Positions 23,735 to 34,599 are shown, counted from the stretch's first letter. The stretch is 64,000 nt of DNA from Capitulum mitella (GCA_030062745.1 CP099853.1:5059634-5123633), one strand, 5' to 3'. The notes: a model not told the origin generated them from the sequence alone. Numbers and translations: made by a program.

Positions 23735-24010
23735 CCCAACCAGCCTCCTGACGCGGCCCCTGCCGATACACAGAACCGCCAATCCGCCTGCCGACAGCAG
23801 GGCTTTGACCCCTCACCAGCCTGCTGGCCGCGCACCTGCCCGCACGCCAAGTCACTCCTCCCCACGACGGCACGGTAGGACGACCCCCCTAACCAGCGTC
23901 CTTATGACCCCCCTTATGACCCCCCTAGCCAGTGTCCTGGCCGCGCCCCTGTCGGCACACAGACACGCCACTCCGTCCGCCGACGGCGCGGCTTTGAGCT
24001 GTCGCGGCCA
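23735..24010. repeat. Degenerate GC-rich minisatellite
   Basis: CCAGCCTCCTGACGCGGCCCC-type phrases begin near 23739, 23817, 23892 (truncated) and 23929. The first and last continue into matching CCGCCTGCCGACAGCAGGGC / CCGTCCGCCGACGGCGCGGC sequence. A small GACCCCCCTTATGACCCCCC run lies at 23900-23925. Confidence 0.6.
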
Positions 24011-24104
24011 GCCGTCGGCGCTCGACAAACTTGGCGCGCCGCGGCGTCTCGGGCGCGCCAGCTGTCGAGATGAAAGGCTGCCGACTTCCGGTGGCCCCCG
24101 GGAC

Positions 24105-24190
24105 TCCGGGCGGGAACGGGACGGCGGGACACCCTGACCGGAGCGACGGGACACCCTGACCGGGACGACGGGACAGCCTCACTGGGACGG
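24105..24190 (+). repeat. 22-bp tandem repeat, left array
   Basis: Three to four copies of a 22-bp unit (GGGACGGCGGGACACCCTGACC type). The same unit in the same orientation forms the larger array at 26990-27210. The array abuts an inverted copy of that array's flanking sequence. Confidence 0.8.
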
Positions 24191-24199
24191 CGGGAAGCC

Positions 24200-24345
24200 A
24201 TGATTGGAACGAATATTTACCAAAGGCATACCAATGCCGCACCAGGTTTCTGTGATTGGCTGATTTAGCGTGTCACGTTTCTTAGATGACGTAATACTTG
24301 GAAATGCTTCCCGATCGGCGGCTGCCGTCAAGACCGAGCAGTTTT
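24200..24345 (-). repeat. Inverted flank repeat, left arm
   Basis: The reverse complement of this segment aligns with 26860-26990 on the plus strand. The anchor word is AATCAGCCAATCACAGAAAC (+ strand 26941-26960), present as its complement near 24253-24271. The pair brackets 2.5 kb that includes the second TTAA-bounded element. Confidence 0.75.
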
Positions 24346-25360
24346 GCAGTCCGCCAGTCAGGAAATGACACCGCAGTGCCCATCTGGTGAACGTAATAGA
24401 AATCTGGATGAGATTGTCATTCCTACCATTTTCTTTCCAAATGGAAGAACTGGACTGAATCTGGTGTATGGCGGGTCGAGCTTGTTAATCGGTTCAGGAA
24501 GCCAGATGCAAAGCGGAATCGCAAAAGTCGTCCAGATTGAAACCTTTAAAAGGTACGTCAAGCAGCGCACCGTGACTCAACACTTTTGTATTACGGCGCT
24601 GGATCTGTACACTTCTGAACAACGTGGAGTGGACTCAAATCATTGGTGCCGAAACAATTTTCCTGCCATTCTTCCGTGAACGGACAATTACCCCCATCGA
24701 ACAGTGTACTTCCCAAAAGGCATTGGTTTTTATTCTTTGTCTACTGATTTTGTAAACCAGTTAATTCTGCTGACAGCGTCTTATATTTGCTGCAATTTTG
24801 GCTATGGTTCCTTGCATGGAATGCGTTTAGACGACGAGGCTTATTGCTATCGTGATCTACCGAACATGTACTCTTCCTTCTATTCGTTTTTGCATGCAGG
24901 AGTGAGTGTTCTTGACGCTAGTGGCCACTCGGTCACGGTCAGACCTAATATAGACCTAATATGGACCCAGAATGTAAACGGAAGGAAAGAGTGTTCCAAT
25001 GAGCACGATTTAAAAAGCCTCGTTGGAGATTTCCTGACAAAATCCGGGTGGGAGGTGACTAGGATTTCCGATATTTTTCCCAGTCATTGCCATAGACCCA
25101 AGACAAAAATTTCCGAAAACTTGTCGGGGACCTACAACTTCCCGTTCCCCCCCCCCCGATATCAAGGCATGCGTGCAGGGTTCTCCGGATGAATGCATAT
25201 CGTGCATGGGACAATAGCTGTAGCTGTTACATCGACAAGATGTTGTAATGAAGATTCATCACGTCCCGAAGTCTTAAGACAAAGAACAAGAATAAATGCT
25301 TCTGAAAAATACACGAATGAACCGTGATAATTGTTCGCTTTACAGAAGAATGTCAGAAAA
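24346..25360. other. No gene seen
   Basis: Unique sequence. Plus-strand frames at 24344-24679 and 24704-25192 are the longest here. They show no domain that I recognise, no consistent codon bias and no shared protein phrase, so they are not called. Confidence 0.4.
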
Positions 25361-25363
25361 CCA

Positions 25364-25447
25364 GCCGCGACATCCCGGATTTGAACTCTCTCCCCCCTGG
25401 TTACAACCGCACATATTAAGCGCCACAGCAAATCACGCCATCGCGGC
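25364..25447 (-). repeat. tRNA-like / SINE-like segment
   Basis: The 84 bp are closed by perfect 7-bp ends, GCCGCGA and TCGCGGC. On the minus strand, TGGCGTGATTTG (25440-25429) is a fair A-box match and GAGTTCAAATCC (25388-25377) a good B-box match. No proper T-stem or anticodon arm forms. I therefore read it as a degenerate tRNA or the head of a tRNA-derived retroposon, not a working tRNA. Confidence 0.35.
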
Positions 25448-25479
25448 ACCTTCCGGTGTACCCAAACTACCCGTACTAA

Positions 25480-26684
25480 CCCGCGCCCGACTGTGGGTCG
25501 GCGCCATGCACGCTCGAATGAGGGGGAGGACGGTTGACCGCCCCCTCTAACTCATGAACGGTTGGCCGCACGATAAAAATATGCACATCGTTGGAAAGCT
25601 CGTGAAGAGTAGGCCTCGCAGCTGGTCCCATTTTTAGCTCTGGATAACATTTAAGCCGTTTGCGCCCTATATATGTTTTCTCATAGCCGCCTCCATGACA
25701 CCGAGAAACGGCCTGGATCTCAAGCATTGTGACTAGAAAGGTCTAGATAAAGATACCAGCGGACAGGCAAAAGTCCGCAGATGCCGATACACGCCTAATT
25801 CCTCTGATTTCTTCCATGTGTACACGGAAACGTTGAATTAAAACACAATGATTTTCGGAGCGCTGCACGGCGGGCGCCGCCGACAAAGGCGATATGAAAT
25901 TAACGGAAACTAATTCTAGCGTTCTTTTATTTTTGCGAAAAATGCCATTCCAAGCGTTCTCTTTTGATCCTAGCGGTTTTTGGGAAGATTTCTCATGCTT
26001 AAATTTTGGAAAACTTAGGAGTTATCAGTCCAAACAATTGGCAGAGCTTTATCCGTGAAGGTCTGTTTATTTCCAAAATGTGCAATTTTGTTAAGCTTTT
26101 TGAACTTCTTGGTATTAGTCGCAACTATGCCAGCCCGTTCTGCCATTTTCAACCCGATCTGAGTTATTCATCGCCGATTTGACGGCAGTGCATTTTGACT
26201 CATGTCAGTTATTCGTGGTCTAAACCTCAGGCCAGTGGTCTGTCATTGAAACTTTGCCTTTTAACGGAAACTGGATGTCTGGATTTCCCCACACTCAACT
26301 TGTTTTAAAAAAACTCCGTCAATTTTCGAAAAAAACGACTTGTGTTAAAAACGGGCTTGACCATAGGTCAATGGCCAGTGCATTTCCGAAAAATCCAAGA
26401 TAGTATATTTGTTGCATTTATCAAAATCTCTAACCCTTGAAAGTTTTATTGTGACATCTTGTTTTGCGAAAAAGTTACAGGGCGCTAAAGTATTTTTGGA
26501 CATAGGTCCACTTAACCTGACCTAGGTCAGATATCTTAGTTGACCTGAGGTCAAAAATTGGATGCAAGATGTAAAAATGGTCAGGCAAAAGATACACAAA
26601 AGTTTCGTGGCGCTGCGTTCATTCTTTCGCAATCCCAGAAAAACCTCAGGGGGCGGTCAACCGCACCCCCCCGTCGGCGGCGGG
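25480..26684 (+). mobile_element. TTAA-bounded non-autonomous element, copy 2 (piggyBac-like ends)
   Basis: Full-length relative of 3730-4949 in the same orientation. The right end is ...GGCGGG followed by TTAA (26685-26688). The left end is CTAA (25476-25479, one change from TTAA) followed by CCCGCGCC. The outer 12 bp are an imperfect inverted repeat (CCCGCGCCCGAC / GTCGGCGGCGGG). The subterminal 13-bp inverted repeat is GGTTGACCGCCCC at 25532-25544 with its perfect complement at 26650-26662. Compared with copy 1, both arms changed together at the same pair. Near the 3' end lie TGACCTAGGTCA (26518-26529) and TTGACCTGAGGTCAA (26540-26554). No transposase is present. Confidence 0.78.
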
Positions 26685-26859
26685 TTAAACGTTGAAATCT
26701 AGTGGGGTTTTGTGATTCTGCTTTGACGGCTTCCTGACTTGATCAGCAGTTTTACTACTCAGTCTTTCGCAGTATTCGAAGTTCGTCGATCTGAAGAGCG
26801 TATGATGAGAACAAGAAATCCAACAGTATCTTCTATTACATTCACCAAATGAGATTCAA

Positions 26860-26990
26860 GAAACCAATTCCCAGTGGACAGCAACCACCAGTGGGAAAGC
26901 GTTTCCATGCGTTTGTTCATCTAGAAAACGTCACCTACTTAATCAGCCAATCACAGAAACTTGGTGCCGTATTGATATGCGTTTCGTGAA
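26860..26990 (+). repeat. Inverted flank repeat, right arm
   Basis: Partner of 24200-24345 in opposite orientation. It leads straight into the 22-bp array. Alignable words from outside in are GTGGGAAAGCGTTTCCA, CATCTAGAAAACGTCAC and AATCAGCCAATCACAGAAAC. Confidence 0.75.
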
Positions 26991-27212
26991 TACGCGACCG
27001 GAACGGCGCGGACACCCTGACTGGCACGGTGGCACACCCTGACCGGGACAGCGGGACACCCTGACCGGGACGGCGGGACACCCTGACTGGCACGGCGGGA
27101 CACCCTGACTGGGACGGCGACACACCATGACCGGGACAGCGGGACACCCTGACCGGGACAGCGGGACACCCTGACCGGGACAGCGGGACACCCTGACCGG
27201 GACGGCGGCATA
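26990..27212 (+). repeat. 22-bp tandem repeat, right array (about 10 copies)
   Basis: About ten 22-bp units of GACCGGGACAGCGGGACACC type. Most differences are A/G at one GGCGGG position and CCGGG/CTGGC alternation. Stop-free minus-strand frames (Ser-Arg-Cys-Pro-Gly-rich) are a direct consequence of the array and are not genes. Confidence 0.9.
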
Positions 27213-27248
27213 TCTGCAGACTGCCGATGAGACTGCGGGATATGGGAC

Positions 27249-27655
27249 ACCGTCTGTAGACGTCTGGTGAGGAGCGGATTCCCGGGAGGTGGCGGTGAAA
27301 TTACAAGCAAAAAAAAAATTGAAACCATGGTGTTACATGGAAGTGGACCCGTCGGCGCCCGCTTCTGACGCCGACTATTCTGACCCCGCCCCCTTTTACT
27401 TATAAAAAAGCAAATAGAAAGTTCCGGGATCTGATAATAAAGATGTTGGAATTCGAGGAGCTTTCAGTTTTGAGGAAGAATGGGTTTGCCCCGGCCCCAT
27501 CTTTGGCGATATCCTGACCACGCCTAGTGACACCTAGTGGAACGTGGAAAACCGTCTAAACAGGCGCTGAGACGTCTAGTGGTGTGCGTGTTCACGGGAT
27601 GTTGCGGTAAAATTGTAATCAAAAGAAAACTGAAGCATGGCGTTGCTTGGATCTG
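27249..27655 (+). repeat. Direct duplication of about 100 bp
   Basis: 27249-27345 aligns with 27548-27655. Shared words are ACCGTCT, AGACGTCTGGTG versus AGACGTCTAGTG, and GGTGGCGGTGAAATTACAAGC versus GATGTTGCGGTAAAATTGTAATC. AAAATTGAAACCATGGTG and AAAACTGAAGCATGGCG follow. It lies directly outside the 22-bp array, so it may be part of the same composite element. Confidence 0.7.
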
Positions 27656-29265
27656 GATGCTTGATGCGGTCTGAATGCTTTGGGGACGTTGCTGAGGGCC
27701 CGCACCAGAAGCAATTATTAAAAGCGTCTGTGCATTTACTTACGACGTTAGAAGTGGCAAAACAACAGGCTTGGCAGCCAGATAGCATGCCTCTAATCCA
27801 ACGGTTTTTTCAGTTCGGAGAATTACCAGCTGGAGAGAAGAGGGCAACAGTCATTAAACATGTGGAATCAAATGGCACGCAAGAAATGGGAACCAGAGCG
27901 GGGCATGGTGCCTCGGTTGGATCTCTGGAGAAGGATCCTACCGTTCTCTGGTTGAGTTTTGGAAAAAAATATTTGCAGAAAAAATGATCTATTGCGGTCA
28001 ATATAGCCAGCAATGTGATAAATAGCTTCGAGGCTTTTTCCTGAGATCGGATTTCGTACTGAGATACCAAATAGCTCCGAACGGCCTGGGGCGTTTCGCC
28101 ACTAATGCAACCGTACGTCTTGCTGTCAGAGCTCAACGCGGCGGACCTTGATAGAAGCAGGCTGATGAGCATTGCCTACGGAAGCAGCCAATCCAGGTTC
28201 AGACAGGCCGCGGCCGCAGAGAGCTGCCAAATCCTCGCCGTAAGACTCCTCAGCCGACACACAATCCGGCGGCCGCCGTGGATCCGGCCTTCTTTCCTCA
28301 CCGAAGTATGCGGATCGCCGCTGAGACCTGCTGTGCACATGACGTCTGCGTGCGGCCGAAGCGTGAAATTGCTCGGCCGCCAGAAGACTTAGCGACCGCG
28401 TGCGGCGTGAGCCGCCTCTGCGGGGGCTCTGCCTGTCCGGCACGAGCACGGCCAAAGGCGCTTTTCCGTGAAGCCGTCCGCGCAGGTTCGCCATGAGCTG
28501 GTTGTTCCGTGGGAGGGCTGCCACCGCAAGAGCGCCGTCATGCGCTCCAGCTCGACCCGGTGCACTCGGCGGCGTGCATTGTGCACGTTCGGTGCGCAGG
28601 CAGGCGTGAACGTAGGTGTCGGTGCAAAGGAGGGGAGAGAGGACCGTCGTTCCGTTTCGCCGAAACCCGAGCACGGATGGGACCATCAGTCTTGCGGACC
28701 TGGCTGAACGGAAGGTTTTTTCGCAGTGCCGAGATGTAGGGGAAATGGGTCAACACGGCTACGTTAACTCTCGCCAGTATCCGCCATTTGGTCTTTGACA
28801 ATCCTGCGGGTACCATCACCCAACCATTTCCAAACGCGACGTTGTGGAGCAATGACCCAAAACATGGGCTTGCAGCTTGATTTTCTGACTGCATGGTGAT
28901 AACCGGTTTGACCTTATGTAACACGGTGTCTCAACAAGCGACCTGAAAGGAGGTCATGTCAATGGATCCGGTTGCCGTTGACCTTATGGGACGTAAGTTA
29001 TAAGGCACCTCTGAGGGGCACAGATTTCCAGAAGGACTTCGATGAAAGGGGACTAGCACTACGGTTACAATGCTAATCAGTGCTTCCAGTTACTTCACGA
29101 CCCCCTCCCGAGGTCAGTAACAGGTAAAAAGATCAGTATATTGTGTACTGTTTGTTGTACATCTTTCCCACAGCAGTCTTTCATTCCCGCGTCACAAAGT
29201 AAGAAGGGGGGGGGACGAACAAGCAAAGAAACACCAGGCAGAGACAAAACAGGCAAGGAAACAGC
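27656..29265. other. No gene seen; moderate GC patch at 28200-28640
   Basis: The GC-rich patch is open on both strands (186 residues on minus, several shorter on plus) with no recognisable product. 28800-29060 contains TTGACCTTATG twice (about 28909 and 28978) and AGGTCATGTCAATGG, suggesting old transposon DNA. Confidence 0.35.
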
Positions 29266-29267
29266 AG

Positions 29268-29292
29268 CCCCCCCCCCCACACACACACACGC
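29268..29292. repeat. Poly(C) plus (CA)n microsatellite
   Basis: Eleven C followed by about six CA units. Confidence 0.85.
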
Positions 29293-30825
29293 ACTCGCAC
29301 TAAAAACCCACTCCCTCAAGACTGGGACGTCTATCCCCATTTGAAGGTGTTGTTTTACAGCTACCTAGAAAGGTGACCCCGGCTAGGTGAACAGTGCGGG
29401 TGGGAGTCCTTGAACTGCAGAGGCGCACGTGATAAAAATCACCGCCTCCCCGTCTTTTTTCTTGAGCGTGACGCCTGGAGATGACCGTTCTGTCTAGTGC
29501 TGAAGGCCCGGGCGATACGGTCAGTCATCAGATGAGTCGCCTACTCTTCAGGTTCAGTTCAGCTTCGGCGACCTCAGTTCATGATTTCAGCCTAAAATGA
29601 CATTGGCCCAGGCAAGGAGTCAGAAGCAGAGATCAGTACAACCATGGGTGACACCCATGCATATCAATGAGTAAGACTGAGTACCGTAAAACATCTACAA
29701 CTTTCCCTATACGATGACGTCCGTCGTCGTATCATGATTTCCCCATGTATTGCTCACAAATTGCTCATGACAGCGGTCAAGTTAATGACCTACCGAGGTG
29801 TTTACCACAGATTTTCTGATATCACGTACAACATTTCACACACAGCTAACAAGATTTTAGATCAATCAAAGCAGCCATTGTAGGGTATCTTGCGAAAAAC
29901 CCAGGGAAGAGGGTAAGCAGTAACTGCTCCTGTGCTGGTGACTACCCAGTGATATCAGACAAAGTACGAGACAAGAAGCCAGGGCTCAGCTGCCTTCAGT
30001 GTGCCGATCCATTTGGGAAGCCCCAAAGCTGATGGTAGAAGGGTGATATGTTGACCAATCATCCCACAGATAGCACAACTAAATAATGAACTGCAGAAAT
30101 TTCCTGCTTTATCCCGTGCTCCTGTTTCGCACTGTCCCCTCTGCCCGTGTTGTCTTGCGAGCAAAGTGATGCGAGAAGAAGCCAGAGAACAGCGAGATGA
30201 GGGTCCTCGTGTTTTTGGGTCTATAGAAAATGGAGCGTTACAGTGCATTCGCAGCACTTGCATTAGGCGCTTGACATTTAACAAACGGTGTGCAGAAGGA
30301 TATGAATGTCTACGCATCTACCTGCGGGAACTCGGTCTCAGGATCGAAACAGCAGCTGGGATGTCATGCAGGTCTGGAGCCTCTGCAATATCCCAGCGCA
30401 TCCTCAGTTGAGCCATTAACGAAGCCCGTTGAGGGATCGTCAATGTCTTCAACACAGCTAAGAGTGGTCAAATAAATCCACATCTGAGGAAGTGCTCTAA
30501 AGATGGCTCGAAGCAATGGGGACAAACACACGCAACCAATACATGGTTAGGAGTCAGATATACGCTGTATAATGCGTGTTTTATTGCCAGCAAAGCTCTT
30601 AGCTAAGGGTGAAACCAGGACGGCAAAAGATGCCTTGTTTTTCATGAGCTGTAGGCAGTAGGAAAATGTTTAAGAAAGCGAAAAACTAAAAGAAAACTCC
30701 GCAGCCTTCCCCGAATCATGGGGCAGCGAAAACCGACTCAGTCCTCCACCCTTCAGCGTTCAGGCGGTCATCTCAGCCCGTTTGTGCGGCCTCGTGCCGT
30801 GGGTGTTATTTTCTGTTTCTCTGTG
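29293..30825. other. No gene seen
   Basis: Unique sequence. Opposing frames at 29955-30411 have no recognisable domain. Confidence 0.4.
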
Positions 30826-30940
30826 GGTGCTTCGGCGCCCTCAGTGTTGACTTGGCCATCACCAAAGATTTGCGAATTTAACACAAGACCATGAAACGGG
30901 CACTCAGAACGATTTGGAGTCCCAACGATATGTGTGTATG
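30826..30940 (+). repeat. Dispersed repeat family A, copy 2
   Basis: Aligns with 20265-20385 in the same orientation; see the words listed there. It is followed by a GTATGTATGTATTT microsatellite-like run. Confidence 0.6.
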
Positions 30941-31077
30941 TATGTATTTACGTTTTAGGTGCGGTCAGCAAGAGTGGCTATTAGTCCCCGTGCCGAAGGC
31001 GACAAAAGTAAGAAGCGCATACATCGGTAATAAAACAGTCATGTAAACGGTCAACGTCACTCACACGTGGGTCGCAA

Positions 31078-31125
31078 GTCATGCCATGTCACATCATATC
31101 ACGTCACGTCATGTCATGTCGGGCT
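31078..31125. repeat. Short CACGT/CATGT pentamer run
   Basis: Alternating ATCAC/GTCAC/GTCAT pentamers (TATCACGTCACGTCATGTCA type). Confidence 0.65.
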
Positions 31126-31339
31126 ACGAGTTCATTATCCTTTGTTTCAAGGCATGCGAGAAACGCTGATGTCCCCGAGACATTAGTTTGGTCGGCAGCC
31201 GGTTGCTGACAATGCGGGCAATGTCGAGCAGTAGCTCGTCTACCAGCCTCGATTCTGGGCCGTGGGACGTACAGCAGCCCGTCCTGCCTGGTACCACGTT
31301 GGCGATAATGCATGAGCGGTCACCCAATCAATTCCGAAC

Positions 31340-31720
31340 GTCGCATTCCTGCCTGACGGTGCTCTTCCGGCGGCTGCCCGGCCCCCTGTCCGAAGCGACA
31401 ACACCTACCGCCGTCAGCGGCGCCTGCCGGCGCTCCGGCGGCGCCGGTCGCCGCCGGCGCAACAATAAATAACGGCCCGCTCCGGCCGTCCGGGCGCCCG
31501 GTTATTAGTGTCTGCTCCCCGGTCATTATTCACCGGTTAAATAACAAACAGGCGGGAGAGAGGCGCCGCGGCGGGCTCCACGCGATTGTTTGCGACCCCC
31601 CTCGGCCGCGCGGGGGGACTGACGGCCGCCCGGCACGCGGGGTCAGCGCAGGGGTCAAGTTCATGAGCGTCTGCGCGCCTGGCGGGAGTGTGTTGAAGCG
31701 CTTGGTCGGCACGTTGGTCG
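31340..31720. promoter_or_regulatory. CpG island with AT-rich developmental-type words
   Basis: GC-rich block with ACAATAAATAACGG (about 31460), GGTTATTAGTGTC (31500), GTCATTATTCACCGGTTAAATAACAAACAGG in overlapping pieces (31522-31552) and GCGATTGTTTGCG. The words include forkhead-type (AATAAA(C/T), AAACA), homeodomain-type and an ACCGGTT grainyhead-like core. A regulatory role is inferred. Confidence 0.45.
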
Positions 31721-32230
31721 GGCTTTACGATGTTTTGACGGGTTTAATTGAGGAGACGACACGCCCATTTCCCGTGCCATGTTTCGGAAATGGAACACTG
31801 ATGATTGTGAGCGGTTCCAACGATTTTTCTTCATCTTAAGTCGTGAATACTAATAGAAATGTAAATATAATAAATATTTACCACGAAGTATAGCGGTGGC
31901 CGCTAAAGAAATTGTTGCCGATCTCATTTGAGACCTGACATGTGATCGAAACAGGGGCAGGGGGACGCATGGCCATCCTTGCCGGAATTTGTCAGTGCAC
32001 CTTGGAGCACTGAATAGGGAGAAAACTCAATCAGGTCCTCAGTCTCCTCCCGTTAATTACCAGTTTTTCCTCTGGTTCACTTGGCAAGGTGGCAATGTGT
32101 AAGCATGTCTTTAGTGTCTTGGTCCCGATCATTTTGCAGTGTAGCATGATAGCATGCGCTCCAGATCCCTTCTCAAAGGCCACGTTCACTGATCGTTGTT
32201 CAGATCACTCATCGGCCGTTCTCCCTTCAC
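31721..32230. other. No gene seen
   Basis: AT-leaning unique sequence between two islands. Confidence 0.4.
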
Positions 32231-32800
32231 CACCCTGATGATATCTGACAACGAGCCTATCAACACGCCAACCGAGCATATTTCTCCCTCGCAGGCCGGA
32301 TAAGTGATAACCGTGGCGCATTCATGAAGCGTCGGCCGCCATTGTGGCGCAGTCAGAAGCGCACACGCCGCCGTGATACTTCACGACACAGCGGCACCCA
32401 CAAAAGCCGACAGCTATCACCGCCGATCTCTGACGGGCATTTCCATGACAACGGCTCGGGGTCACGTGCCCGCCGCGCCGCCCGCCGGCCGGTGTCACGT
32501 GATGGATGACGTCAGCGCGGCGTAACGAATCACCGCCGCGCCTTATCTCATTAGGAGCGGGCGGCCGGCGCTTTTGTACCTGTCCACTTGAAATACGATC
32601 GCTCAGATCCCAGCGCAGATAAACGGCTTTTTTATGCAAATGGTGGGCAATTTTGTGGACGGGCCGTGGAGAGGCTGGGAGAGGCAGGCTGGAGGGACGC
32701 GGACTGAAGGGTCGGCCGACCGCGGCGTGTAATTTTGGCCAGCCGGCCCGTATTCATTAACGCAACAGAAAGGAAAATTTAATAGAGATCTGACAGCAGG
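32230..32800. promoter_or_regulatory. CpG island with paired E-boxes, CRE and GATA words
   Basis: GTCACGTG occurs at 32461-32468 and 32494-32501. A TGACGTCA palindrome follows at 32507-32514. CCTTATCTCATTAGG lies near 32549 and GGATAAGTGATAACCG near 32298, both GATA-type. Downstream are GTGTAATTTTGGCC and GTATTCATTAACGC. The concentration of palindromic bHLH and bZIP sites within 55 bp makes this one of the best enhancer or promoter candidates in the window. No adjacent gene is visible. Confidence 0.5.
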
Positions 32801-33540
32801 ACCCGCCCCCCTGTGATGCACGGCGACAAGGGGTCATTAGGCGGGGAGCCGGCACCTGTCAACACAAGGGCTGGCAGCTGATTGGCTGCCGGCTGCCGAG
32901 GACCGTGACCTTGGCCGGCCGCCAGCGAGTGACACAGTGCAGGGTCAATGGTCACTGGTTTGCGAAGCAGCGCATTTGTTGAGTCATACCCGGAAGGAAA
33001 ACGTGACCGAGTAGAAATGTAAATACGCGTCACACAGTTCGGTGCACCCTGACAACCAATAATGATGGAGAAATTATGCATGTTTTCAAGGTCCATCACA
33101 ATGTGAAAGACAGAATCACACGGACGACGTCTGGCCGCAAAAAATGGAGCGCTGAATTAAGTATACGTGTTACCAAACTGAAAAGTATCTTTTTTTTAAC
33201 TCTGACACAAGAAAAGTTGTGATGACAATAGTCTGGCATTTGCTGCGTATTCAAAACTACACCATTTGCAGGGCGAGATATCTGTTCCCCCCCCCCACGT
33301 TTAACTTCGTGACTGATGGATCGATCGAAACGTTTCAAACTGTTAACGATAGTTCTCAACGAGAGCTGTCAGAAAATACATCAGTTGTGGCCCTGAAGGT
33401 CACACGTGGTCACAGGCTCGTCCAAATTGTACAGAAACGAATGATTCCACTCTTAAAACCCCGTGAATATTCCAAAAGTCGGAGGTGCGATTCATCTTAT
33501 GACACTGTTCTAAAACCTTACAAAAGTGTAGCCAAAAAAG
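32801..33540. other. No gene seen
   Basis: Unique DNA. A C-run at 33290-33297 is the only low-complexity piece. Confidence 0.4.
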
Positions 33541-33600
33541 GTGAAAAAGGGCAAAAGGTCAAGGTCACAGAGTGGGGTCAAGGTCATCTTTAAGGTCAAG
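33541..33600 (+). promoter_or_regulatory. AGGTCA half-site cluster
   Basis: Five AGGTCA-type hexamers lie in 43 bp: 33556-33561, 33562-33567, 33575-33580 (GGGTCA), 33581-33586 and 33593-33598. Two are extended to TCAAGGTCA, the monomer site of NR5A/FTZ-F1- and ERR-type nuclear receptors. The cluster sits in AT-leaning DNA that may itself be an old transposon. Confidence 0.5.
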
Positions 33601-34560
33601 ACAAGCTTCTCACCAAAACAGATTTAAATGCCATAAAACTGTTCCATGCACCAGTTACAGGGTAAAATAAACTCCGTTATGAGTCAGCCCTCCAGTTACG
33701 TAATAAACCATTTAAATAGGATCACACACGCAAGAAAATGAGTAGCCTCGAAAAAGATGCAATGTCCTGAGCAGGGTATTTGGGAAAATGACGCTATTTA
33801 TGTTCTTGTGGTTGGCCCATTTATACCATATCCATTGATCCATCTTTAAAATGAAATTTCTAGCGAAACTTCCAGTCCGGCTGGACCTTTGAACGGGTCG
33901 GTTCACGCATTGCTGAACTTTGGCCTGTCTTTGATCCGTTAACTTGCATGACGCCGACCCGAAAATTTGACAAAACATTCGCTAGGAGTTCATTGAAAGG
34001 TGCACAAAGATTCGACTTGATATTTCGAACGGCTTGGAAGTTATTAAAAAAAAACCCACGTGGGGGGGGGGGGGCAGAAATAGCCTTCCCAGCACATCAC
34101 GGGTAACATTGACGTTACAAACGCTATGCGTTTCCCACTAGAAGTGACGCGAAAAAAACTTCGTGGGACATTACGTGTATGGACATTTGGCGGATTCAAC
34201 TTCTACATTATGCGTCACAGCGGACGACTGGCCACGTTTCCAGCTTTCCAACGTTGTGTGCTATTGCATCCCAATGGTGTCCATACCAAAAAGCGTTTGA
34301 TGTCATGCACGAAAGAACGGAAAATAGAGCTGCTGAGATAGCAGTATTATTGGCTTTTTCGATGATATGACTTCAGCAACTCCACCATAACTGGGTTTTA
34401 ATTCCCGATTTGGGCCACTGATTTCTTGATCTCGCACCCAGTGCATTTATATGACCGTATGGTTTGCCCACTTGAAGAAGGCCATAATTTCTTCAACTTA
34501 TCAGGCCTGTTGACACCTGCTGATAACAACACAGTTCAACGATCTGCATTCGCCGAGATT
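33601..34560. other. No gene seen; G-run at 34062-34074
   Basis: Unique DNA with a 13-base G homopolymer. Short frames have no recognisable content. Confidence 0.4.
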
Positions 34561-34599
34561 CAGGGAACCGACGCGTCATCGTGCATTTGTTCTATCTGC

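Noticed and set aside
24704-25192. 162-residue plus-strand frame considered as an exon
   Set aside because: No recognisable fold or family. It contains a poly(C)-derived proline run, and no splice sites fit a neighbouring exon.
25364-25447. Functional tRNA gene
   Set aside because: The 7-bp ends pair perfectly, but no T-stem or anticodon stem forms. Kept only as a tRNA-like or SINE-like segment.
26935-27328. Minus-strand Ser/Arg/Pro/Gly-rich frames
   Set aside because: They are in phase with the 22-bp tandem array and open in three frames at once.
28126-28686. 186-residue minus-strand frame
   Set aside because: GC-driven, with competing frames on the plus strand and no recognisable motif.
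29955-30411. Opposing frames of 81-120 residues considered as a retroelement remnant
   Set aside because: No reverse transcriptase, integrase or gag motif is visible in any frame.
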